Of a stretch of DNA of 43,727 bases, positions 8,190 through 16,200 are shown piece by piece; within the stretch, counting starts at the first letter, position 1, and each line of letters opens with the position of its first letter. A model generated the notes under the pieces. The model searched no databases. It worked only from the letters and a program-made list of their open reading frames with translations, and was not told the origin of the DNA. The translations under genes were made by a program, and so were the position numbers. This DNA comes from Anaerobiospirillum succiniciproducens DSM 6400 (GTDB lineage Bacteria; Pseudomonadota; Gammaproteobacteria; Enterobacterales; Succinivibrionaceae). The DNA lies in the NCBI RefSeq assembly GCF_000482845.1, contig NZ_AXWV01000033.1, forward strand, positions 1-43,727, written 5' to 3'.

Positions 8190-8951
8190 TTAGAGATCGC
8201 CAAAGTGGGAGCCTAAGATGGATAAGGTCACTAAGGCTGCAGTCTCGGTACGTAAGATACGTGGTCCTAAGGTAACGCCAGTAAAGCCTGCTTGATTAGC
8301 AAGCTCGACTTCATCATCTGAAAAGCCACCTTCTGGACCAATTAAGATACGGTACTTGCCAGTGCTTGGTAGATCAGTAATCTTGCGTTGAGCACGTGGA
8401 TCTAAGGTGAGATTGATAAAGCCATGCTCATCGCAGAGGCTTTGAGTATCACTAGTTGCACTGTGCTCTTTAATGAAGTTTGCCAAGGTTGTAATTGAGG
8501 TAACCTCAGGTACAACATTACGACCGCATTGTTCGCAAGCAGAGATCGCAATGCGCTGATAGCTCTCAATCTTCTTTTGGGCACGATCGCCATCGAGCTT
8601 AACCCCACAGCGTGAAGATGTCAGTGGAATGATCTTGCTAATACCAAGCTCTACAGCTTTTTGAATAGTAAAGTCCATGCGATCACCACGGCTGATGACC
8701 TGCAGCAACTCTACTTGTACTGGGCTTTCAACACTGCGCTCACACTCATTAGTAAGTTTAGCTATAGTCTTTTTGCCAGACTCGGTAAGCTCGGCTTCAA
8801 ACTCATGACCTCGGCCATCAAATACAAAGATCTTATCGCCAGCTTTAAGGCGTAATACCTTAGAAATATGGTTAGCACCAAAGGCATCGAGCGTAAATTC
8901 AGCGCCGACTTCTTGTGGCATGTTAGCGTCATAAATACGAGGAATACGCAT
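8190..8951 (-). CDS. rsmE: 16S rRNA m3U1498 methyltransferase
   Basis: Methylates N3 of U1498 in 16S rRNA using S-adenosylmethionine. At 253 residues it has the family's normal length. The N-terminal PUA-like domain (MRIPRIYDAN, HISKVLRLKAGDKIFVFDG) precedes a SPOUT-fold catalytic domain with the trefoil-knot motifs ILIGPEGGFSDDEVELA and LGPRILRTETAALV near the C-terminus. ISRGDRMDFTIQKAVELG marks the boundary of the two domains. The start has AGGA about nine bases upstream. In E. coli rsmE follows endA; here endA also lies just upstream on the same strand, separated by 391 bp of repeat-bearing sequence. Confidence 0.96.
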   Translation of the reverse strand: MRIPRIYDANMPQEVGAEFTLDAFGANHISKVLRLKAGDKIFVFDGRGHEFEAELTESGKKTIAKLTNECERSVESPVQVELLQVISRGDRMDFTIQKAVELGISKIIPLTSSRCGVKLDGDRAQKKIESYQRIAISACEQCGRNVVPEVTSITTLANFIKEHSATSDTQSLCDEHGFINLTLDPRAQRKITDLPSTGKYRILIGPEGGFSDDEVELANQAGFTGVTLGPRILRTETAALVTLSILGSHFGDL

Positions 8952-9137
8952 GGCTTGATCCTGGCTAAAAGATGGGGTGGTAATGTGATAGCGTCGTAAG
9001 ATTGTACACCACAGTACAGATCTTTAGTGTCCTTGCAGCAACGATAAAAGCAAGCGATGTTCACAAGTGCCTAGCAATAGGCCTATAGCGGCATCCAAGC
9101 ATAGTCTTATACTGGCATCGAAGCATTGTATTGAGCA

Positions 9138-9215
9138 CCCATGCCATGACCATGACCATAACCATAACCATGACTATGAACATGCCCATGGTTATTGGCA
9201 TGGGCATATTCATAG
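9138..9215. repeat. Hexanucleotide CATNNN repeat between rsmE and endA
   Basis: About thirteen consecutive hexamers of the form CCATGA, CCATAA, GCATGG and similar. On the plus strand one frame reads as alternating His-X (H-D-H-D-H-N-H-N) within a 56-codon GTG-initiated frame (9068-9238) that lacks a ribosome binding site. I treat it as non-coding low-complexity DNA. The rest of the 391-bp gap shows nothing else. Confidence 0.65.
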
Positions 9216-9342
9216 ACGGGTGATGGGCTTATGCATGTTTTAGAATAACCTGCATAAGTGCATTACTAGGCCGCGTCAGGGGCAGTTTTAGGCTGTTTAG
9301 GCGCTCTCTCAAGTACATGATCACTGCATTTTGTGAGGCTAA

Positions 9343-10089
9343 TTATCTTAGCTTGCAGGCAGCAGTGATGAACTTATTGTCGTTACCCTGAACCTTTTTA
9401 ATCAGCTCATTACGACGGCAATCAAAATCAGTGACTGGGTACATACGATCCCATGCTTCATAGAGCTTACGCTGCTGTGGAGCTAAACGGATATTGTATT
9501 GATCTGCCATGTACATATAGGCACGGGCGATTTGACCACGAGACTGCTTTGGTGGCTGAGCTTTGCGACCCTTAAAGTCCACTACCATCTCGCACTTGCC
9601 GTACTGAGTTGGCTTGCCATTCCAATCAGTAAATTGGAAGTTGCCACGATCACCATTAACCTCGCCTACGCTTGGGTAGAGGTTGTGCAGATCACCTTCC
9701 ATCTGTCTAAACTTAGCATCCTTGCCGCAGTTCTTACGACCACCATCTTGCCAGCATTGCATCTGATGACCAAAGTTCCAAGCTGGCATCACGTGCTCAA
9801 CTTCGATGCGGGAGGCGCGATTGGCATTCTTACGTACCTCATAGCCGCAGGAGTCTAAATCAAGCTGCCACTTAACTCGCTTACCGCCACCAGTGTAGTT
9901 GAGGTCACAGCCACAGTAGATAGTAGAGGTGTTACCAAACTCCTTATCTAAAGTCTGATAGATACCAGGCAGTACTTTTTTAGCTGCAGTAAAGCTCTCC
10001 ATAGCCTGAGCTTGCTGTGACATGCTCATGATGCCCAAAGCAGCGCCGACAACAGCACAGCCTTTAGCTAAGCGAACGGTAAATGACAT
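9343..10089 (-). CDS. endA: Endonuclease I, periplasmic
   Basis: A secreted non-specific DNase of the endonuclease I family that degrades double-stranded DNA in the periplasm. The chosen start is the ATG at 10087-10089, because GGGAGTGAG lies directly upstream; an earlier in-frame ATG at 10117-10119 has none. The 248-residue protein begins with a signal peptide (basic SFTVRLAKG, hydrophobic CAVVGAALGIMSM, then QQAQA as likely cleavage site). The active-site segment is SRIEVEHVMPAWNFG with the catalytic histidine in EHVMP. It is followed by the conserved EGDLHNLYPSVGEVNGDRGN. Seven or more cysteines (YCGCD, DSCGY, QCWQ, KNCGK and others) suggest disulfides, as in periplasmic family members. 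Confidence 0.95.
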   Translation of the reverse strand: MSFTVRLAKGCAVVGAALGIMSMSQQAQAMESFTAAKKVLPGIYQTLDKEFGNTSTIYCGCDLNYTGGGKRVKWQLDLDSCGYEVRKNANRASRIEVEHVMPAWNFGHQMQCWQDGGRKNCGKDAKFRQMEGDLHNLYPSVGEVNGDRGNFQFTDWNGKPTQYGKCEMVVDFKGRKAQPPKQSRGQIARAYMYMADQYNIRLAPQQRKLYEAWDRMYPVTDFDCRRNELIKKVQGNDNKFITAACKLR

Positions 10090-10318
10090 AAACTCACTCC
10101 CAATCATGAAAAACGACAAACATTTCCGCTATAAGTCTAAGGAAAACTCATACTTAGATTAAAGCATAGAAAGTAGTCCCAAGACAGCCTTGTATTGTAT
10201 GGGCAAAAGGCAAGTAAAGTTCATCTAGTGCAAAAAATCTATACGACTGCCCAATACATCTACCACTCGAGCACCATCAAAGATCACCAAAGATCGTCAA
10301 AATGCACAGCACCGTGCT

Positions 10319-10487
10319 TATAGATGGTCACAAGATGCAGGGTAGTGCTTTATAGATTGTCCCCAAATAGGCAATTGGCATTTATAGATAGTCACAAGAT
10401 GCAAGGTAGTGCTTTATAGATTGTCCAAAATAGGCAATTGGCATTTATAGATGGTCACAAGATGCAGGACAGTGCTTTATAGATTGC
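10319..10487. repeat. 63-bp tandem repeat, 2.7 copies
   Basis: Units begin at 10319, 10383 and 10446, the last partial. Each starts TATAGATRGTCACAAGATGC and contains AGTGCTTTATAGATTG and GGCAATTGGC. Within each unit the motif TATAGAT occurs twice. The array lies in the 641-bp gap between endA and the divergent DUF5718-like gene, about 250 bp upstream of the latter; a further ATTTATAGATTGAATCG occurs near 10633. No RNA gene or terminator is seen in the gap. Confidence 0.85.
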
Positions 10488-10730
10488 CAAAAATGATGGC
10501 GCGTGGATTTGAGGTGGTCATGGTGCATGACGTGGGATTTGCGTCTTTGGTGGAAAGTTTTGGGCGCGAGATTGCAAAAACATGATCGCTGCATTACTTA
10601 GAGGTAATAACTCACTTGCTGTGTTGTGCTAACATTTATAGATTGAATCGACTTTTCGCAGGCTCACAATTGGTGAGCTAGTGTGTGGCGATGGTCGTGA
10701 GGATTACTAAACAGCTTATGGAGTTTTACC

Positions 10731-11582
10731 ATGTTTATTGAGCTTAAGGAACTTGCATCATTTGGTGTCGCCGGTAACTTTACTGGTCACCTTGAGCAGG
10801 CAGGTGAGGATAAGGACTTTACCCAGGTAAAGACCGCAGAGGCTGATGCGCCAAAGGCTGTTTTCCCAACCTATTTACCAAAGATTGGCCCAAACACCCC
10901 TGAGTTTTTAGGCACTTTCCCATTTGATGATTACTCCATCATTTTCCCAGAAGGTGAGCAAAAGCTGCAGATTGAGCCTGAGTGCGCCATTGTGTTCGAT
11001 GTAGAGTGGACTGCAGATAAGGTTAGTGCACTCCATCCATTAGTTTTCGGCGCTGCCAATGACTGCTCTATTCGTAAGCAGGGTGCAAAGAAGATCTCCG
11101 AGAAAAAGAACTGGGGTCATGCATCTAAGGGCTTTGCCTCTAACTACATCAAGGTAGACTCTTTAACCAAGGGCGGCATCTTAGATCGCTACCGTATTGC
11201 TTCTTTCTTAGAGCGTGATGGCAAGATCTATCCATATGGTGAGGACAGCCCTGTACGTGACTACTCATACTTCTACGAGAAGTTAGTTGCATGGCTTATT
11301 GACCGCTTAAACAACCAAAAGGATGAAGGTCCTGCTGAGAACATCAACATGTACTTAAACGAGGCTGGCCGTCCAACTCGTATTTTAGTTTCTGTTGGTG
11401 CAACTCGTTACACTGAGTACGGTCAGACCAACTTCCTGCAGGTAGGTGATCACGCATTAGTTGTAGTTTACCCAGAAGATCAGTACACCCCAGAAGAGAT
11501 CATTCACCGCGCTGAGCGTGATAACCTCGAAGAGGATGACATCTCTGTACTGCGCCAAGAAATCATCATTCGTGGTAAATAA
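10731..11582 (+). CDS. DUF5718-like protein
   Basis: A 283-residue cytosolic protein of unknown function. The N-terminal SFGVAGNFTGHLEQAGEDKD and the AVFPTYLPKIGPNTPEFLGT block match what I recall of the DUF5718 family, known from epsilonproteobacteria and scattered gut bacteria. The central segment (IEPECAIVFDVEW) has the look of the fumarylacetoacetate-hydrolase fold, with acidic residues that could bind metal, but this is inference. There is no signal peptide, no membrane segment and few cysteines. The ATG has GGAG eight bases upstream. The gene is monocistronic: a pentanucleotide repeat and two strong inverted repeats separate it from the next gene. The family assignment is from memory of its motifs, not a search. 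Confidence 0.6.
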   Translation: MFIELKELASFGVAGNFTGHLEQAGEDKDFTQVKTAEADAPKAVFPTYLPKIGPNTPEFLGTFPFDDYSIIFPEGEQKLQIEPECAIVFDVEWTADKVSALHPLVFGAANDCSIRKQGAKKISEKKNWGHASKGFASNYIKVDSLTKGGILDRYRIASFLERDGKIYPYGEDSPVRDYSYFYEKLVAWLIDRLNNQKDEGPAENINMYLNEAGRPTRILVSVGATRYTEYGQTNFLQVGDHALVVVYPEDQYTPEEIIHRAERDNLEEDDISVLRQEIIIRGK

Positions 11583-11608
11583 GACTACAGCCTTGCCATG
11601 GATGCTTT

Positions 11609-11669
11609 AGCAAAGCAAAGCAAAGCAACGCAGCGCAAAGCAACGCAACGCAGCGCAAAGCAAAGCTAA
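11609..11669. repeat. Pentanucleotide GCAAA/GCAAC repeat
   Basis: About twelve units of GCAAA, GCAAC or GCAGC type follow the DUF5718-like gene by about 27 bp. A pentamer run of similar sequence (AAGCC/AAGCG) follows the transketolase gene at 30546-30605. No terminator hairpin is visible between the gene and the repeat. Confidence 0.75.
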
Positions 11670-11770
11670 GTATCAAATCGTACAAACGATAGGCATGGGT
11701 ATCTACGCATCTTAAGTAGATGCTCATGTAAATGCGATAAATAGGCTAATCCGTGGCAATTATTGCTAGT

Positions 11771-11884
11771 CACTAAAGAGCTTAACATTAAGGTGTTACA
11801 CTCTTTAGTGTCAGACAACAGCCGTTAAGTTGAGTTGTTCAGCTAGTCTCATAGCTCTAGATAAGGCTCAAGGTAACGGCTGTT
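11771..11884. promoter_or_regulatory. Two consecutive perfect inverted repeats
   Basis: First pair: CACTAAAGAG (11771-11780) with CTCTTTAGTG (11801-11810). Second pair: AACAGCCGTTA (11817-11827) with TAACGGCTGTT (11874-11884). Both are perfect (10 and 11 bp), and the second ends 34 bp before the start of the IS256-like gene. They could be operators, a leader structure or relics of an element end. They do not match any IS256-family terminal repeat that I know. Confidence 0.45.
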
Positions 11885-11918
11885 AGTTTTAGTGGCTTAT
11901 AAAAGTAGGGTCATACTC

Positions 11919-12869
11919 ATGTCAGGGCGGCAATTAGGCTATATCAAAACGACTAGCGGCGACATCATCGAGCTACATGAGGAAGATTATATTCGCTCAT
12001 TAGAGGCGAGAGATTTGGCACTAGTAAGCCTAGTTGACTACAAGTCTAATCCCAATGAGTACTTAAGACAGGGTATTGCTCAGGCGCTAGCTACGTTCTA
12101 CGGCTTATTACTCAATGCCGAGTTCTTAGTTCACCTTGGCTATGAAAAATCTGGTAATGCTAAGGTCTATTCTGAAAACCGCCGCAATGGCTATGTTCGC
12201 AAAAATGTAAGATCGTCCTTTGGACAGCTCGATATCTTAGTACCACGAGATCGAGAGGGTAGCTTTAGTCCCATTGCTATAAGAAAACACTCGCGTGCCG
12301 TAACAAGCAATGATGCCAAGCTCATGGCGATCTATGCCCATGCTTTAGATGAAGATCAAATCGCGATCTTGCTTCATAAGATGTACTTTCGTGAGCTTAA
12401 TGCTGAGTGTATCGACATCATTAAAGATCGTGTGATTGCCGACGTGCGCTTTGCTCAGGCCCGTCGTTTACTACCACTGTATTCTTTTGTGCTGATTTCA
12501 CGTATTAGCTTTGAGCCTGAAAATCAAATTGCTCAAGGTGAATGGTCTAAGCACTCACTCATGCTAGTACAGGGTGTAGATCTCAAGGGTAATCGCGAAG
12601 TTTTAGAGATCTTCTTCTCACCTCCAAGTCCAAACTCCAGCTCTCAGTCTATTCTTGAGGCGCTTAAAGGCCGTGGTGTTGAGGACATCATGATGGTACT
12701 CACGGATGGTCTGCCTTTAACCAATGAGGCCTTGCACGAGGTCTATCCATATGCCGTTTTATGCAACGACATTAAGAACAACAAAGATCTCAATGATGTA
12801 GGCCCACTACCAAAAGATGATGCCGAGCTTGCAAGCTTACTTAAGCTTCACGCTTCCAAAATTAAATAG
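11919..12869 (+). CDS. IS256-like transposase derivative lacking the catalytic core
   Basis: A 316-residue relative of IS256-family (mutator-type) transposases. Residues about 45-175 match the family's N-terminal half: LRQGIAQALATFYGLLLNAEF, YSENRRNGYVRKNVRSSFGQ and ILVPRDREGSF. The DDE domain is damaged. The segment where the first Asp belongs reads LYSFVLISRISF. The second Asp survives in MMVLTDGL, followed by the typical NEALHEVYPYA. The protein then ends about 40 residues later, without the QHCLVH-like block and without the region that carries the catalytic Glu. There is nevertheless no stop or frameshift. The ATG at 11919 has AGGG eight bases upstream; an in-frame GTG at 11892 would add nine residues. 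No terminal inverted repeats or target duplication are seen, so it is not a complete insertion sequence. It could be a decayed copy or a domesticated DNA-binding protein. Confidence 0.75.
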   Translation: MSGRQLGYIKTTSGDIIELHEEDYIRSLEARDLALVSLVDYKSNPNEYLRQGIAQALATFYGLLLNAEFLVHLGYEKSGNAKVYSENRRNGYVRKNVRSSFGQLDILVPRDREGSFSPIAIRKHSRAVTSNDAKLMAIYAHALDEDQIAILLHKMYFRELNAECIDIIKDRVIADVRFAQARRLLPLYSFVLISRISFEPENQIAQGEWSKHSLMLVQGVDLKGNREVLEIFFSPPSPNSSSQSILEALKGRGVEDIMMVLTDGLPLTNEALHEVYPYAVLCNDIKNNKDLNDVGPLPKDDAELASLLKLHASKIK

Positions 12870-12890
12870 CGCCAGCCAAGCTGCCATACT

Positions 12891-12913
12891 CATTCATTCA
12901 TTCATTCATTCAT
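12891..12913. repeat. CATT tetranucleotide repeat
   Basis: Five full CATT units plus a partial one, 22 bp after the IS256-like stop codon. It is a simple-sequence tract of the kind that slips, but it is not in a promoter or reading frame that I can support. Confidence 0.8.
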
Positions 12914-13113
12914 CTGTCAGTGCTCATCACTAAGCCTAAGTATCACTGCTATTGCTTTTATCTAAGGGTAAGACGGTCTAACGGTCATTAAAAGCAAAAC
13001 GTCGTCCTCCTTGTGCGGGCGCTAATGCTATCCATAGACGGCCATGGCCAGAGCCACCCCATTTCCCCATTTGCCTCGACCTTTGAAACTGCAGCGGCAC
13101 TGCTAAAAAGCGA

Positions 13114-13150
13114 AAAAGCGCCACTCTAAGTAGTTTAGAGCAGCGCTTTT
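13114..13150 (-). terminator. Intrinsic terminator of the autotransporter gene
   Basis: The arms AAAAGCGCCACTCTAA and TTAGAGCAGCGCTTTT form a long stem with one small internal mismatch. On the minus strand it ends in a T tract, about 50 bp beyond the stop codon. Confidence 0.85.
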
Positions 13151-13201
13151 GGGCATTTAAAGCTTTCTGTACAAGGACAAGCTTTACTAAGGGATTAGGC
13201 C

Positions 13202-16200
13202 TTAGAAGTTGTAGCTTGCACCAGCGTTAATGCTGAAGCTGTCGGTATTGTCAGAGCCGTTGTAGTTGACGCTGACCTTGCTGTTGAAGTTGCCATTTGA
13301 GGAGTTCAGGCCAAACTTCACACCGTAGGTTACGTCATCCATAATCTCAGAGTTGAGGTTCAGATCTTTCTTCATGCCGTTAAAGTGAGTGCGTGAAGCA
13401 AGTTCAGTATCACCCTCGTTGAGAGTTACGCTCAGATCTAAGCTAGGAGATACGATCCAGCCATTGTTGTAGAAGTCTTGGCTGAAAGTAAGACCCATTG
13501 GTACAGAGATAATGTTTACAGTATCGATGGAGGTATTGGCGATCTCACCCTTAGCAGAGCCTAAGTTGTAAGAGTCAGTCTCAAGACGAGTGAATCTAGT
13601 GCCAAAGTGTGGGGTTAATGCAAAGAATGGAGTGTTAAAGGTATACATTGCATTAGCACCAGCACTAAAGGCCTTAGAATCAGCCTTAGTACCTAAGTTA
13701 CCGTATTCTGCAAAGCCTGAGTAGCCGCTGATATCGTGCTTGATATAGTTAAATGAGGCATCACCGATTAAGGAGAAGTTGCCTACTGCCATGGATGCAT
13801 AAGCACCAATGCCATAGTAATCAAAATCATCCTTCAGACCGCCGCCATTGCCAGTACCCTCAGCATCACCACGACCAATGCTTGCTGCTGCACCAACAGT
13901 TAAGTTGCCCAGTGCTAAATCAGCACCAGCACTCATGCCATATAAGTCTACATCAGCACCATAAGTAGCGCCGCTTGAGTTAAAGCCATCGGCCTTGGTA
14001 CGACGGAGATTAGGGCTTGCCCAGAAGCCTGTTACAGCCTCTGTTGGCTTAGAGACAGTGCTATTTAACAGATTGTCATTCTGATTGAAAATCTGAGAGC
14101 TGGACTTCTTAACGTGTGCAAAGCTTTGAGCACGCTCTTGCATTGCATCGTTTAAAGCATCAACTGCAGCCATGGAAGCCTGAGCAGATCCTGCATAGAT
14201 AGCAGCATGAGCAGCCTTATCTGCCTCAAGACCGGTATTAGAGTCTGTGGTGATCTTAGCTATGTATTCGCCACCTGCGCCATTAGTGCCGTCAAAGACA
14301 TTGTTGCCACCACTAATAGTCTCAGAGAGCATCTCACGAACTGGCTTGGATACCTTGGCAAACTTCTCGTCTAACAGCTTGGTATTTACATTAAGCTTAG
14401 CGATAGTACCATCAGGGCTAATAGTGCCGCTTAACAGACCGTTAGTAGAAGTTGCCGTTATTGCAGGGGCATTAGTAGCGCCTGCAAAGATCTTTACGTT
14501 GGTATCGTTGCCGTTGAACTTACCTGAGAGCAGAACAGTAGTCTTCGCATCAGCAACAACGGTCTTATTGTCTGCACCAGAAACATCAATGGCAGCGCCA
14601 GTCTTCTTACCATCAGGGCCTACAGTGTAGACATTGTCGGTAATCACCATGGCGGTGTTTTCGCCAAAGGTTACGGCTGCAGTTGCCTGAGTAGCTGCAT
14701 CTGGGCCAGTAGCCTTAGGATCAACGACAATCTTGTCTTGACCATTAAGCTTGATGCCCTTGTTAACCACTAAAGCGTTTTGGATCTCAGAGCCGCTATT
14801 AAAGCCGCCATGAGCGCCTAAACGATCCTTAATGATGGAAAGAACATCATCTTTGCTCTCAAAGCCAACTGCTAAGACAGCGTTCTTGCCTACAACTGCA
14901 GTACCGCTTAAGGTACCAGCTGAATGGGCATCGTTAGCGCCTGCAAGATTTTCTACTACGTGGTAGGAGGCCTGAACGTTAAAATCAGGATCAACAAATA
15001 AAGTTGCGCCGTTGAGGTTCATGTTCTTAGCCAGAACATCAGCACCTAAGCCGCCAACCTTGTCCTCGCCCACCTGAATAGTGGCACCAGAGCTACCAGT
15101 AAAGTTCTCAACCTGAACGCTTGCATTACCTGCAATGACGTGGCTGCCTGAGCCATCAAACTTCAGCTCTTTAGCGTCAATGTCGCCATTAATTGCAGAA
15201 GAAGCTGAGCCAGTCTTACCGGCAGTAATAGTAATTAAGCTTTCCTTGGCAGTTAAGCTAGAACCTTGAGCAAGCTGTAAGTTTTGAGTGGTTACAGAGC
15301 TACCCTCAACAACTAAGTCAGAGTTTGCCTGAACCTTAACTGTACCAATGCCAGCATCTTTAGCACCGATATCTCCCTTGACGGTAACCTTGCCAGGAGC
15401 GCTACCCTCATTGTTGCCAATCAGGAGCTGACCTTCGTTTTCTTTCTCAGCTTTAATCGCGCCAATGTTACCGGTACCTTGTAACTGCAGTGCAGTACCA
15501 GCGCCCTTAAAGTTTACGCCAGTGATAGTGCCATCAGCAGTTTGCACGAAGTTGTTCTTGCCATTGCCGTTAGCACCTGCATTAGTGAGCTTAACTAAGG
15601 TGGAGCTGTTGCCGCTAGTATCAGGGCTTGAAGAGCCGCCTGCAGCAATGTCTAAAGGTGAGGCTGTTACAACAACATTACCAACAGAAACACTCTTGTC
15701 GATGTTGGTCTCTACCTTAACTTGGGTGTTTTGGTAAACGCCATCTGGAGTGCCTTGCTCAAGGTCGCCTAAGTTCATCTCTGGCTTTGCATCGCTATTA
15801 GTAATAGCAAAGCCGTCAAAGAAGCCTTCAAAGGTAGTCTTTTGCTTGAGATCCTTAAATTGGTCCATTGTCATGGAGCCAACATTGGCTAAGTTTACGG
15901 TTGAGGTATTGCCGTTAGCACCAGTCTTAATGGCGTCCTCAGCAAATACATCTTTCTTAAACTCAACAGTCTTACCCTCTTTAAGATCAAGGATCTTAGA
16001 GCCGTCTAAGTGCAATGAAGAGGTGTTCTCAAGCTCGATAGATGCAGAGGCGATCTTATAAGAGCTTGCACCACGAGCATCTAAGGTACCGTCAACCAGC
16101 TTAATGCCGTTTTCACCAGTGGTCTCTAGCTTACCGCCATTAACGGTAAGGGAGGCATCTTGGATAGTAAGAGCAACCTTTGCTGGGGTTGATGTGGTGC

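Noticed and set aside
9068..9238. 56-codon His-rich frame that might suggest a metal-binding peptide
   Set aside because: GTG start without ribosome binding site; the His-X pattern is a by-product of the CATNNN repeat.
11892..12869. Complete IS256 insertion sequence
   Set aside because: No terminal inverted repeats or target duplication, and the catalytic domain is incomplete.
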